Shown here piece by piece: positions 1-12,266 of a stretch of 64,000 nt of DNA (its first letter is position 1; every line of letters starts with the position of its first letter). The DNA is from Hordeum vulgare subsp. vulgare (Eukaryota; Streptophyta; Magnoliopsida; Poales; Poaceae). The notes below the pieces were generated by a model. That model was not told the origin of the DNA, made no database searches, and was given only the letters and a program-made list of their open reading frames with translations. The stretch covers positions 342,100,638-342,164,637 of the forward strand of contig NC_058521.1 of NCBI RefSeq assembly GCF_904849725.1, in the 5' to 3' direction. A program made the translations under genes and the position numbers.

Positions 1-310
1 ACCTACAAAACGTTCAGTACCTTTCTTGCATTTACTTGCTTTTATTTTATCTTGCTATCTACAAATATCTACACACCTCACTCGCTTGCAAATACCAAGT
101 ACAAGGGGATTGACAACCCTCTTGCCCACATTGTGTTGCATTGGGTGCAAGTAGTTTGTTCTTTGTGTGCAAGTGCTAAAGACGGTTGTGGTTGATATTC
201 CTATTGGTTCAATAAACCTTGGTTTCATAACTGAGGGAATTACTTACCCACATTTTACTGAGATAATCCGTTCCTCTTGACGGAAAACCCAAAGCAGATC
301 ACATGTATGA
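1..310 (+). repeat. E1 5' LTR, 3' portion
   Basis: The sequence matches 12170-12266 plus 16496-16641, the two halves of the E1 3' LTR. Shared landmarks are the CTCACTCGCTTGCAAATA block and the CAAGGGGATTGACAACCCT block. The LTR end is set at 310 (GTATGA, a decayed GTATCA) because the 3' copy ends GTATCA at 16641. The PBS follows after about ten bases. Confidence 0.8.
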
Positions 311-320
311 GGAAGGATTT

Positions 321-340
321 CTAGCACCGTTGTCGGGGAA
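321..340 (+). other. E1 primer binding site (tRNA-Asp type)
   Basis: TAGCACCGTTGTCGGGGAA lies about 10 bases after the LTR end. It differs at only a few positions from the tRNA-Asp complement TGGCGCCGTTGCCGGGGA used by Athila-lineage Gypsy elements. It sets the plus orientation of E1. Confidence 0.75.
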
Positions 341-567
341 CATCATCACCAACTACCAAGTAACTCCAGACAAATTATCATTCACTTGTTCTTCTTTTTA
401 TTTGTTTTTATATCTTGCTTGCTTCGAAAAAAACAAAAAATACACAAATATTTACCTTTGCTTCCCACTATTTTGCATCTTTGCTCTCTAATTTATTTGC
501 CTAGCTATGCTATCTTTATCTTTGTCACACCAAAACAGAAAGTAAAATGCAAAGATTAAGATAAATG

Positions 568-990
568 TACCTTCATCCACTAGCTAATCTTTTGACAAGA
601 TCCCTTTATGTTGAAACAATTGCTAGTGAGAGTGCACCAGATTATCTTTATGAGCTCTAGATTGAAAATCATGAATCCAAAAACTGTGAAATTTATAAAG
701 TGATTCATGATAGTTCCTTGAATAAAAAACATGATTGCTATATTACTGAATATTAATATGATCCTACATGTAATCATTACGAGAGAGTCGAATATGGCTA
801 CAGAAATTTTCGTGTTACTCACTTACCTCTCTTGATATTCAATTTGTTAATGCTTCGTTATTCCTACTTGCTTACGCTAGACACTTGTCTTGGAAATTTT
901 TTTGCTTATAAAATTCCTATGCATAGGTAGTATTTTATATATAGATGTTCTTGTCACATGTTTTATGATGCTCTCTTTGTGATTTAGTTC
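568..990 (+). pseudogene. E1 remnant of a conserved Athila-associated ORF of unknown function
   Basis: This stretch is similar, at DNA and protein level, to the better preserved frame at 61318-62072 in E12. Shared signatures include a segment resembling ENHDKEIYEVIHEGSLN, a short YDPTCN motif and a hydrophobic stretch ending near KIPMHRK. Stops and small indels break it in E1, and no start codon can be chosen. It shows no gag, protease, RT, RNase H or integrase motif. The position just after the leader suggests it replaces gag-pol in non-autonomous copies, but its function is unknown. Confidence 0.5.
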
Positions 991-3326
991 TTGTCTTTTA
1001 TGTGAGCATCATTGAAATTTCAAGCCTATCTTAAGGGCTATAAAGAAGAGCTTGTTGGGAGACTACCCAATAGTTATCATTTATTTATGTTTCTTTGTTA
1101 TAACATGATTATTGCCTCTCTAATGATTGTGTATTTATTTTTTTACTTTGGGATGATTTTTATGGTGATATAATATGTATGATGCAAAAAAATTGACATC
1201 TAGTGCAGAATTTCTTTGATTTTACTAGAACGTCTTTTTAAGCTGAATTTATTACACATTATTGCTATACATATTCCTCAGGTCATCCTAATTTTTCAGT
1301 ATATTTGGAGTTACGGAAGTATAGGTTTGTTACACATTACTACATATTATTCTCTTTCACTCGCATTATGTTTTTGCTTGCATAGTTTGCTTGTTTTGAT
1401 GATGCTATGGATTGTTTCAGGGGGTATAATCCATGAAGTTAGAATACGGTACCTTATGATAAAATAAAATAAGAATCAACTTAAGTATTTGATATGTTGC
1501 TTATACTAACGGATCTCACCAAGTTTTCTTGAGTTTTATGTGATCGAAGTTTTCAAATTTTGTGTACTATCCCGATGGACATAGGAATGAGGAGCAGCAA
1601 AAGCCTAAGCTTGGGGATCACCAAGGCACCACAAGGTAATATTCTAGGAAGATTGTAGCCTCTATGACTAGGGATGCCCTAGAAGGCATCCCCTCTTTTC
1701 TTCCCAATCCATCGGTATATCTCTTGGAGTTACATTTTTATTCATCACATGATATGAGTTTTGTTTGGAGCATCTTTTTATTTTGTTTGCATTTACTTTC
1801 AGTTTGTCACAATCATCATTTTATGGACACATCTATTTGGCAGAGATACACCATCATCATAATTTGTTAGAATACTCTATGTGCTTCACTTATATCTTTT
1901 GAGCTTAGCAGTTGCACAATTCACTTATATCTTTTTGACACGATGGCGTGTAGATTTTATAGAAATATTACACTCTTTTTCTTAACTTATATTTTTCGAG
2001 AGTTAAATAAATAGTGAAGGTAATTTGCATGGGTCATAGGGCTAGACAAAAAATAATACGTGTTCAATGAGTGATAATGAAAACCATCATGTAGCGCATA
2101 TAGATAAATTATGGGTTAATGATATTGATGTGGTGATATGAAAAAGGTGTGAGTGTATTATTATTAATTCCGAGAGGTGTCGATACTAAGAGATGTTAAA
2201 AATCCTTGTTCATCTAAAAAATTAAAAGGGCATGGTGATGATGTGTGAGCATTTTATTCCTCGTTGAAATCCTAGTGTTGTTTTGAGTCAGAGTCACGCG
2301 ATAGTTAAATCCTACCAACCCTCTCCCTCGGGACATGCGAGTAGTACTTTGATATTTGATAATAATAATAATTTTTTTAATAATTACATGAGTTCTTCAT
2401 GACTAATGTGACACCATGGACATACAAAATCTCACCTCATCATATTTGCTAGCCTCTTCAGTATTGTGCATCGCACATTCTCACCTCGAGGGATCGGTGC
2501 AACTTTCACCGGTCCAAACCCCGTGACATGACACGCTTTGTTGCACCTGATCCATCTTATATCCTCCTCAAACTAGACACCATACCTACCTATCATGGAA
2601 TTTCCAAAGCTATTCTAAGATATATTTCCATACAAATTCCATCATTACTTCACATGACTAGTTCGTTCATCATCACAATTCTTTGCAAGATCATATAGAG
2701 GTGACATAGTATTTGTGGCAAAGCCACCATTCATCATATTTTAGATACATGTCACACTAGATCTTTGCACGTCTTGGTACACTGTGAGAGGCATTCATAC
2801 ACGGTCATATCGTCCTATCAGTTTTCATATTGAGTTGTAAGTAAATAAAAGTGTGATGATCATCATTATAACAACGTTGTCCCAGTGAGGAAATCAAAAT
2901 ATGGAGTCCCAATGAGCCCAGCATAATAAAAAAGAAAAAGGAAAAAAATGAATAAGAGAAAAACAGAGAAGGGACTTTGCTACTATCATTTATCACACTT
3001 GTGCCTCAAAGTGGCACCTTGTTCTTCATATAGAGTGTCTCATGTTATATCACTCATATGCTAGTGGAAATCACTTTTTCCATAAACTTGGCTTGAATAT
3101 TCCAATGACGGGCTTCCTCAAATGCCTGAGGTCTTCATGAGGAAGAAAGTTGGATGACACCCCTCTTAGCTTCAGTGGAGCTTTCATACACTTATAGATT
3201 TAGTGCATCATTTGCATGGCAGTCCCTATTCCTTGCATCAATATTTATCGACGGGCATCTCCATAGCCCGTTGGTACGCCTAGTTGATGTGAGACTATCT
3301 TCTCCACTTTCTACCCCTTTGAAACC
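991..3326 (+). other. E1 internal noncoding region, left part
   Basis: No supportable gene. The stretch contains the family landmark around 1040-1070 (a decayed GCGCTTGTTGGGAGGCAACCC), an internal PPT-like AAGCTTGGGGAT (1607-1618), and a region homologous to 62060-63893 of E12 and, inverted, to 4940-7460 of E2. A polypurine run lies at about 2929-2985. This is the 3' untranslated part of the element, cut at 3326 by E2. Confidence 0.7.
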
Positions 3327-4939
3327 TGCTACTGCGACAACAGACCTTCCCTCGCAACGGAGCGACGAATCCTTATGTCACGGGCTACGCCTATAGGGAC
3401 TTCCTTAGCAAATATACAAAGGATTTCCCCGCGGCCTTGGAGCCTTGCGTTGGTGTTCCCTTGAAGAGGAAAGGGTGATGTAGCACAGCGGCGGTAAGTA
3501 TTTCCCTCAGTTTGAGAACCAAGGTATCGATCCAGTGGTAGAATCGTGTCGAGTCACAAGTACCTGCACAAACAAAAAGAGCTTGCACCCAACGCTATGA
3601 AGGGGTTGTCAATCCCTTATAGATTGTTTGCAAAGTGAGAATTGAAAGCAAAAAGTAAACAATGCAAAGTAAAACTGGAACTGGAGATGATAGTTGTGAA
3701 TAGACCCGGGGGTCGTAGTGTTCACTAGTGGCTTCTCTCATGAAAACAAGTAGACGATGGGTGAACGAATTACTATCGAGCAATTGATAGAACCGCGCAA
3801 AGTGGTCACGTCATCTATGGCAATGATTATATCTATAGGCATCACGTCCAAAACAAGTAGACCGATACTTTCTGCATCTACTACTATTACTCCACACGTC
3901 GACCGCTATCCAGCATGCGTCTAGTGTATTAAGTTCATAAGAACAGAGTAACGCCTTAAGCAAGATGACATGATGTAGATGGATATTCTCATATCTACGA
4001 TAAAAGCCCATCTTGTTACCCTTGATGGCAACAACATGATGGATGCCTTGCTGCCCCTTCTGTCACTCGGAAAGGTCACCACACGTTATGAACCCAAAAC
4101 CAAGCACTTCTCCCATTGCAAGAATCATAGATCTAGTTGGCCAAACAATACCCAAGACTCGGAGAGACTTACAAGGATATCAAATCATGCAAATAAGAAA
4201 TAAGCAAAGACTCAAATATAATTCATAGATAATCTGATCACAAATCAACAATTCATCGGATCTTGACAAACACACCGCCAAAGAGGATTACAACGGATAG
4301 ATCTCCATGCAGATCATGGAGGACTTTGTATTGAAGATCCAAGAGAGAGAAGAAGCCATCTAGCTACTAACTACATACACATAGGTCTGAAGTGGACTAC
4401 TCACGAGTCTTTGGAGAGGCGATGATGTTGATGTAGAAGCCCTCCAACTCCAAAGTCCCCTCCGGCAGGGCACCGGGAAGAGTCTCTAGATGAGATCTCG
4501 CGGAAACGGAAGCTTGCGGCGGTAGAAAAGTGTTTTCGTGGATGCCCTGATTTTTTTCTGTATTTTAGGGAATATATAGGTGAAAGAGCTAGGGCAGGGG
4601 AGCGCCAGGGAGGCCACAAGCCTGGTAGCCCCCACCCGCCCCCCCTGGTGGCGGCTACAGGGCTTGTGGGCCCCGTGTAGCTCTCCTGCCTTGGCCCTCA
4701 AGTCCCCCGATCTTCTTCTGTTCTGGAAAAATTTATTTCGGGGATTTTATTCCGTTTGGACTCCGTTCCAAAATCAGTTCTGAAAAGAGTCAAAAACACA
4801 GAAAAAACAGGAACTGGCACTTGGCACTGAATTAATAAGTTAGTCCCAAAAAAGATATAAAAGGTACGTAAAACATCCAAAGTTGACAAGATAACAGCAT
4901 GAAACCATAAAAAATTATAGATACGTTTAAGACGTATCA
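3327..4939 (-). repeat. E2 3' LTR
   Basis: This 1613-bp LTR aligns throughout with 8924-10517. Near its 3' end (3349-3366) it includes a PBS-like motif. A CCACAAGCC...GGCTTGTGG inverted repeat lies at 4614-4669. Confidence 0.9.
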
Positions 4940-7500
4940 AGCAACCCCAAGCTTAACTCTTGCTTGTCCTCGAGTAGGGAAGTGATAAAGAATGAATTTT
5001 TGATACTTTCATGCTACCTAGCATAGATGTCCTTTGTAACTCCTCTGATGTGACGTGAATGTTCAGATCCATTAGATTCAAAACAATAGTTTGCTATTGA
5101 TGTGGAGACAATAACAATTCAAGCAAACTAGCAAGGTAATCATGAACTTTCAAAATAACAAGGCCAAAAGAAAGTTATCCCTACAAAATCATTTAGTCTG
5201 GATATGTTGTATCATCCTTGCACAACGAATTTAAATCATGCACAACCCCGGTATTGGCCAAGTAATTTTATTCACACTTTTACTTTCTCAAACCTTTTCA
5301 ACTCTCATGCAATACATGAGCTTGAGCCATGGTTTTAGCACTAAGTGGAATGGAGTGTGGTGGATGTTGCAAGACAAACAAGGAGAAGATGGCCACATTA
5401 ACTAGGCATATCAATGAGCTATGGAGATGCTTATCAATAGATATCAATGTGAATGAGTAGGGATTGCCATACAAATGATGCACTAGAGCTAAGAGTAAGT
5501 GAAAGCTCTTAAAGAAAACTAGTGGGTGTGCATCCAACTTGCTTGCTCACGAAGACCTCAGGCAAATTTGAGGAAGCCTATAATTGGAATATACATGACG
5601 AGTTATATAATGAAAATTTCCCACTAGCTATATGGTGGTGACAAAACGAAAGACTCTCAATCATGAACATCATGGTGCTTAATAAGCACAAGTGTTGAAG
5701 GATAGTAGCATTGTCCCTTCTCTCTTTTTCTCTCATTTTTTTGGTGGGCTCTTTGGCCTCTTTATTTTATTTTATTTTATTTTGGTGGGCATCTTTGGCC
5801 TCTTTTATTTCCTCACATGGGACAATGCTCCATCAATGATGATCATCACACTTACAACTCAAAACTTAGAGCAATGATGACTCTAAATGAAATGCCTTCG
5901 GTAGTGTACCGTGGCAATGATCTAGCATGGCATAGACATTAATGGAAACATCATGCTAGCTATCTTACGATCATGCAATGGAAATGTAGAAGCTGTGGCA
6001 CATGTCATGGTGGTAGTTGCATGGAAATATATCTCGGAATGGTGGCTCTTTTGAGGGAGGCTAATGGTGGGTTTTGTGCACCAACGAAAGTTGCACGGCA
6101 CTAAAGAAGATAGTGATGGTGGAAGGTGAAAGTGCATCTAAACCATGGACTCAACATTAGTCATGAAGAACTCATATACTTGTTGCAAAAGTTTTAGTAG
6201 AAATCGAAACAAAGCATTCAACGCATACTCCTAGGGGAAGGGTTGGTAGGTATAAACCATCGCGCGATCCCGACCGCCACACAAAGGATGACAATCAATA
6301 GACTAATCATGCTCAGACTTCATCACATAGCGGCTCACCATACGTGCATGCTGCGGGAATCACTAACTTCAACACAAGTATTTCTAGATCCACAGCACCA
6401 TACTAACATAACTTAAATATTACCGCAACCACAACTCAAAACTAATTGAGATGAATCAAACTTCTCTTACTATTCAATGCACATGAAGGTGGAAGTTTCC
6501 ATATCCCTTTGGATAACTACCCCTTTTGACACTACTTTCATAGCATAGATCAACTACCAATCTACACGCTTCCATGCTCTAAAAGATATAAGTGAAGCTC
6601 GACAAAATCACGGTGAGTCTATGTCTCTCTCTCTAGGTGTGCAGCAAGGAAGATTGTGACACAACAAAAATAAAAGACTCCTACGATACAAGACGCTCCA
6701 AGCAAAACACATAACATGTGGTGAATAAAAATATAGCCCCAAGTAACGTCACCGATGGATTGAAGAGGAAAGAGGGGATGCCTTCCCGGGGGATCCCCAA
6801 GCTTAGGCTTTTACGGCATCCTTGAATCATCTTGGGGTGCCTAGGTCATCCCCAAGCTTGAGCTCTTGCCACTCTTGATCTCTTTGTCTGTAAGAACTTC
6901 ACCCAAAACTTGAAAACTTCACAACACGAAACTTAAACAGAAACTCGTGATAACATTAGTATAAGAAAGCAAACCACCACTTCCTTAGGTACTGTAGCAA
7001 AATTAAATTCTACTTATGTTGGTGTTGGGTTACTGTATTTTCAATCTTCCATGGCTAATACCCCCCGATACTATCCAAAGTTTCATCAAAATAAGCAACC
7101 AACTCAACAAAAAACAGAATATGTTAACAGCAGACCAGTCTGTAGCAATCTGTATACTTCGTATAATTCTTTTACTTCAACAATTCTGAAATCTTAGACA
7201 GTCTGAAGAATTTGCGTAGCAATCCGCAGCAAAAAGAATCAACTCAAAAGCTTTTACAAAAAAAATGAAAATTCTTTTCGTGAGCGGAAAGTTTCTATCT
7301 TTTCCAGCATGACCAAACGATCATCCCCAAGGCTAATCATAACGGTTTTACTTGGCACAAACGCAAAAAGAAACACAAAAAACACAATCATAATAGAATT
7401 ATGAAAGTGTGGAAAACACAAAACAGAAAGAAAAACGATAAATTCGTTGGGTTGCCTCCCAACAAGCGCTAGTGTTTAATGCCCTTAGCTAGGCAAAAGG
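4940..7500 (-). other. E2 internal 3' noncoding region
   Basis: No supportable gene. From right to left (element direction) it starts after the protease with the CTTGTTGGGAGGCAACCCAAC landmark (about 7447-7470), passes two internal PPT-like motifs (6847-6859 and 6793-6804), and ends at the true PPT (4940-4953). A (TTTTA)n microsatellite lies at about 5761-5783. The region matches E12 62060-63893 in reverse. Confidence 0.75.
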
Positions 7501-7508
7501 TGATGGAA

Positions 7509-7930
7509 TCACGTATAGTCATCTTTGGTGCTCAAACCATAAGTAGCCCTCATCATAGATTCATAAGGCAATCTTATTTTCTTTCTAGGAAAATGCTCCA
7601 TGACCTTATTTAGAGGAAATTGAAATCTAATATTCTCTTCCTTCATATCGATGATAGCACCAATAGTCCTTAGGAAAGGTCTACCAAGAATAATGGGACA
7701 TGAAGGATTGCAATCTATGTCAAGTACAATAAAATCCATGGGTACATAGTTATTATTTGCAACAATAATAACATCATCGATCCTTCCCATGGGTTTCTTC
7801 ATAGTAGAATCCACAAGATGCAAATTAAGAGAACACTCTTCAATCTAATGAAAACCAAGAATGTCACATAAATACTTTGGAATCGCGGAAACACTAGCAC
7901 CCAAATCACACAAAGCATTGCATTCATAGT
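7509..7930 (-). pseudogene. E2 retrotransposon aspartic protease (frameshifted)
   Basis: The minus strand encodes the two hallmarks of plant Gypsy pepsin-like proteases. A DLGAS active-site triplet context lies near 7880-7910, and the flap/C-terminal motif CPIILGRPFLRT is in the frame 7509-7823. The two motifs are in different frames, so a frameshift separates them. The enzyme would normally cut Gag-Pol into its mature parts within the particle. Here the polyprotein ends soon after, with no RT following, and translation stops near 7509. The protein cannot be functional as it stands. Confidence 0.75.
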
Positions 7931-8639
7931 TTTTGATTTGATTTTGATAGTAGGTTCCCACTCATCATGAAGTTTTCTAGGTATAGAGACTTCTAATTCG
8001 AGCTTCTCTTCAAGAGATTTCATCATAGCATCTATGATATGAGCGGTAAAGCCTTTGCTTTGGCTATAAGCATGTGGAGAGTTTGCAATGGATTGCATCA
8101 AAGAAATGCATTCAAACAAGGAGCAACTATAATAATTGAATTCCTTCAAATCCAAAGTGGGAGTTTCATTACTACCCAATATTTTGATTTCTTCTACTCC
8201 ATTCTCCACACCTTTATCATCAAGATAGGTGGACTCTGAATCATTGGGGCGTTTTTCAACCAAAGTGGATTCATATCCAGCCCCTTCATCAATAGGTTTG
8301 ACACGCGAAAACAAAGATTCAAGAGGAGTCACACCAAGCACTTTAAGATTTTCGTGATTTGCATCACAAATTCCAGGTTTAGCTACCATCTTATTGACTA
8401 AGGTAGCCTGCTTGTCAGAAATTTGTCCCATCAATTTTTCAAGGTGCAGCAAGCTGAGAATTTAGTGCAAGGAATTCTTTGGCCATATCATCATCTTCTT
8501 TATTCAAACAGGCCATAAAAGAATTTTGCTCTTTTAATTCCCTACGGAAGTAACTATTTTGGTCAAACTGAGGAGACATGAAACCTTTGACACTAGTTTC
8601 AATCTCTTCCAACCTTCTGAAATAGTTTGGTTTGTCCAT
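7799..8639 (-). pseudogene. E2 gag-like N-terminal reading frame (frameshifted)
   Basis: A likely start is the ATG at 8639 (protein begins MDKPNYFRRLEEIETS), downstream of the leader. The frame runs to 8439 and continues after a shift in the frame 8452-7799, which leads into the protease. The protein is acidic and hydrophilic, with motifs such as SLEEKLELEVSIP. It lacks a recognisable zinc knuckle and is much shorter than a normal Athila gag, suggesting that the central gag was deleted. It would be the structural or linker part of a Gag-Pro protein. Upstream of the ATG, the open frame to 8885 is a low-complexity leader and is not counted as coding. Confidence 0.6.
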
Positions 8640-8893
8640 GAGGAAAGCTCTCTCACAAACAAGCCCAAGAGCAAGCGAGGAAAACGTGCAAAGGAAAACG
8701 GCAAAAGGCAAAAGAAAACGGCAAAGGAGAAAGGCAAATAAAAGCAGCAAAGGAGAAAGGCAAATGAAAATGGCAATTGTGAAGTGGGGGAGAGGAAAAC
8801 GAAAGTCAACTGGCAAAAAAAAAATGCAAGAGATGAGTTTGTGACACCTACTTGGATAGATCTTGACTTGATCTCTCCTCGGCAAGCGATCCT

Positions 8894-8914
8894 CCTCCCC
8901 GGCAACGGTGCGAG
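8894..8914 (-). other. E2 primer binding site (tRNA-Asp type)
   Basis: On the minus strand the sequence reads CTCGCACCGTTGCCGGGGAG. It lies about 10 bases inside the LTR end at 8924 and is close to the tRNA-Asp complement TGGCGCCGTTGCCGGGGA. Confidence 0.8.
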
Positions 8915-8923
8915 AAATCCTTC

Positions 8924-10517
8924 TGCTACTAGGACAACAGCCTTCCCTGGCAACGGCGCAAGGAATCCTTCTCTCACGGGCTACGCCTATAGGGACTTCC
9001 TTAGCAAATATGCAAAGGATTTCCCCGCGGCCTTGGAGCCTTGCGTTGGTGTTCCCTTGAATAGGAAAGGGTGATGTAGCATAGCGGCGGTAAGTATTTC
9101 CCTCAGTTTGAGAACCAAGGTATCGATCCAGTGGGAGAATCGTGTCGAGTCACAAGTACATGCACAAACACAAAGAGCTTGCACCCAACACTATGAATGT
9201 GTTGTCAATCCCTTATAGATTGTTTGCAAAGTGAGAACTGAAAGCAAAAAGTAAACAAAGCAAAGTAAACGCAGAAGTGGAGATGATAGTTGTGAATAGA
9301 CCCGGGGGCCGTAGTGTTCACTAGTGGCTTCTCTCATGAAAGCAAGTAGACGGTGGGTGAACGAATTACTGTCGAGCAATTGATAGAACCGCGCAAAGTC
9401 GTGACATCATCTATGGCAATGATTATATCTATATGCATCACGTCCAAATCAAGTAGACTGATACTTTCTGCATCTACTACTATTACTCCACACGTCAACC
9501 GCTATCCAGCATGCATCTAGTGTATTAAGTTCATAAGAACAGAATAACGCCTTAAGCAAGGTGACATGACGTAGATGGACAATCTCATATCTATGATAAA
9601 AGCCAATCTTGTTAACCTTGATGGCAACAACATGATGCGTGCCTTGTTGCCCCTTCTCTCACTTGGAAAGGTCACCACACGGTATAAACCCAAAACCAAG
9701 CACTTCTCCCATTGCAAGAACCATAGATCTAGTTAGCCAAACAAAACCCACGACTCAGAGAGACTTACAAGGATATCAAATCATCCAAATAAGAAATCAG
9801 CAAAGACTCAAATATAATGCATAGATAATCTGATCACAAATCCACAATTCATCGGATCTCGACAAACACACCGCCAAAGAGGATTACATCGTATAGATCT
9901 CCATGAAGATCATGGAGGACTTTGTATTGAAGATCCAAGAGAGAGAAGAAGCCATCTAGCTACTAACTACGGACCCGTAGGTCTGAAGTGGACTACTCAC
10001 GAGTCATTGGAGAGGCAATGATGTTGATGTAGAAGCCCTCCAACTCCAAAGTCCCCACCGGGAAGGGTCTCCAGATGAGATCTCGCGGAAACGGAAGCTT
10101 GCGGCGGCGAAAAAGTGTTTTCGTGGATGCCCTGATTTTTTTCGGGATTTTAGGGAATATATAGGCAAAAGAGCTAGGGCAGGGGAGCGCCAGGGATACC
10201 ACAAGCCTCGTAGCCGCCGCCCCCCTGGTGGCGGCTACAGGGCTTGTGGGCCCCTTGTAGCTCTCCTCCTTGGCCCTCAAGTCCCCCGATCTTCTTCTGT
10301 TCTGGAAAAAATTATTTCGGGGATTTTATTCCGTTTGGACTCCGTTCCAAAATCAGATCTGAAAAGAGTCAAAAACACAAAAAAAACAGGTACTGGCACT
10401 TGGCACTGAATTAATAAGTTAGTCCCAAAAAAGATATAAAAGGTACATAAAACATCCAAAGTTGACAAGATAACAGCATGAACCATCAAAAATTATAGAT
10501 ACGTTTGAGACATATCA
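8924..10517 (-). repeat. E2 5' LTR
   Basis: This 1594-bp LTR is the partner of 3327-4939. It ends GTAGCA at 8924 and begins TGATATGTCTC at 10517 on the minus strand. It contains an internal PBS-like motif at 8945-8960 and a strong nested inverted repeat at 10199-10249, in which CCACAAGCC and GTAGCCGCC both have inverted partners. Confidence 0.9.
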
Positions 10518-10923
10518 AAACCTACCACCATATTCTGTTCTACCTATATACTATGTTCATTAGTTCATGCTCATGTATTGCGTGAAGAATAAAAAAAATT
10601 GCATATTGAAAAGGTACGATCCAATTGCCTGACTTGGACACCGCGATGCTCGACGTTTGTGTTAGAGTAGTGAAGATGGAGCCATGCCTTGCCAATATAA
10701 TAAGATGAATGGGCTAAACAATGTCTGGGGATCCTATACACTGAAAGATTAGTAATTTTGCTGCTTATACCTATAAGTATTCCTATGTTAATGTTTGTTA
10801 ATCCATCGTTTCTCAATGAGCATACATGCATAAGGTTACATTATGGGTAGCATGTCACATCAAAAATTCTGTTTTTATCATTTACCTACTCGAGGACGAG
10901 TAGGAATTAAGCTTGGGGATGCT
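10518..10923 (+). other. E1 internal region, right part, with polypurine tract
   Basis: The E1 sequence resumes after the E2 target duplication. It ends with the conserved block CTACTCGAGGACGAGTAGG and the PPT AATTAAGCTTGGGGATGC (about 10906-10923), directly before the 3' LTR. No gene is seen. Confidence 0.75.
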
Positions 10924-12266
10924 TGATACATCTCCAACGTATCTATAATTTTGATTATTCCTTGCTGATATATTATCACTCTAGAATACTTTTGGGGTAT
11001 TTATTTAACAATTTATATTATTTTTGAGCACTAACCTATTGACCAGTGCCCAGTGCCAATTGTTGTTTTCTGCATGTTTTTCACTTTTCAGGTTTTCCAT
11101 ACCAAATGAAGTCCAATTCACCTGAAACTTTTTGCAGTTTTTTTTGGACCAAAAGAAGACCAACAAGCAACGGCGGAAGGCTGAGGGCTATACAAGGGCC
11201 CCACAAGCCAATCCGGTGCGGCCTGGCGGGTGTTGGCTTGTTGGCACCTCGACCCAGTCCCGACTCCATTCTTTGGCTTATAAATTCTCAAATACCCTAA
11301 GAACCCGAGAAGCAGTCCCGAAACACTTTTTACGTTGCCCAAAGTCTCTATTTCGATGGGAGGCCATCTGGAGCTCTGTTGCGGCACCTTGACAGAGGGG
11401 GATCGATTATGGAGGGCTTCTTTATTAACCTTGCTTCCCTCATGATGATGTGTGAGTAGTTCACCACAGACCTACGAGTCCATATCTAGTACCTAGATGG
11501 AAATCTCTCTCTCTCTCTTGATGTTCAATACAATGATCATCGCATCTTTGATTTGATCCACATGATGTAATTACTTTTGTGCGGTGCCTTTGTGGGGATC
11601 CCATGAATTGTGGCTTTGTGTTCAGATTATTCATGATAAATATTTGAGTCTTCTCTAAATACTTACATGATTCTCATGTGCACGATTATGGTAGCTCCAT
11701 AATTCTCTCTGATCTATGGAAAGAGTTTGGCTAACTAGATCGATATTTCTTCGGTGAGAGAGGTGCGTTGTAGTAGGTTCAACCTGGCGAATTTCTATAT
11801 CCAGTGACAGAAGGGGACAAAATGCGTCTTTGTGTTTCTGCTACTAAGGATAAAAGAATGGGGTTTATTCATATTGGTTAAGTTAATTTGTCTACGTCAT
11901 ATCATTGTTCTCCATACATTACTCTATTTTACTTAACATTCTTGATGCATGCTGATAGTGGTCGGCGAGTGGAGTAATAGTAATAGGTCCAGGCATGAGT
12001 CAACTATTTGTTTATGGACATGATGCATATATACACATGATCATTTCCGTTAATATCGCATAACTATCGGCTTTTCTGTCAATTGCCCAATAGTAATTTA
12101 CTTACCCACCAAATGGTATTTTTCATGAGAGATGCCATTAGGAAAAACAATGGCCTCTAGGTCTATTCACAACATACCTACAAAACCTTCAATACCTAGA
12201 TTTTATTTTATCTTTCTATCTACAATTATCTATACACCTCACTCGCTTGCAAATAACAAGTACAAG
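10924..12266 (+). repeat. E1 3' LTR, left part
   Basis: Begins TGATACATCTCCAACGTATC immediately after the PPT. It contains the CCACAAGCC...GGCTTGTTGG inverted repeat at 11201-11244. It is interrupted at 12266 by E3, with the 5-bp sequence ACAAG before the break. Confidence 0.88.

Larger units (their letters stand above)
3327..10517 (-). mobile_element. E2: Athila-like LTR retrotransposon lacking pol, complete with TSD
   Basis: Minus-strand element with LTRs at 3327-4939 and 8924-10517, flanked by a perfect 5-bp duplication AAACC (3322-3326 and 10518-10522). Both LTRs start TGATACGTC/TGATATGTC-like and end GTAGCA on the minus strand. The PBS is at 8894-8914, and a PPT (AGCTTGGGGTTGC on the minus strand) abuts the 3' LTR at 4940-4953. 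Inside are a short gag-like frame and an aspartic protease, then about 2.5 kb of untranslated sequence. RT, RNase H and integrase are absent, so mobility would need helper proteins. It inserted into E1. Confidence 0.92.

Noticed and set aside
8895..8913. tRNA-Asp gene (matches the tRNA 3' end)
   Set aside because: Only about 18 bases match; these are retrotransposon primer binding sites, as are 321-340, 24725-24743 and 61068-61085.
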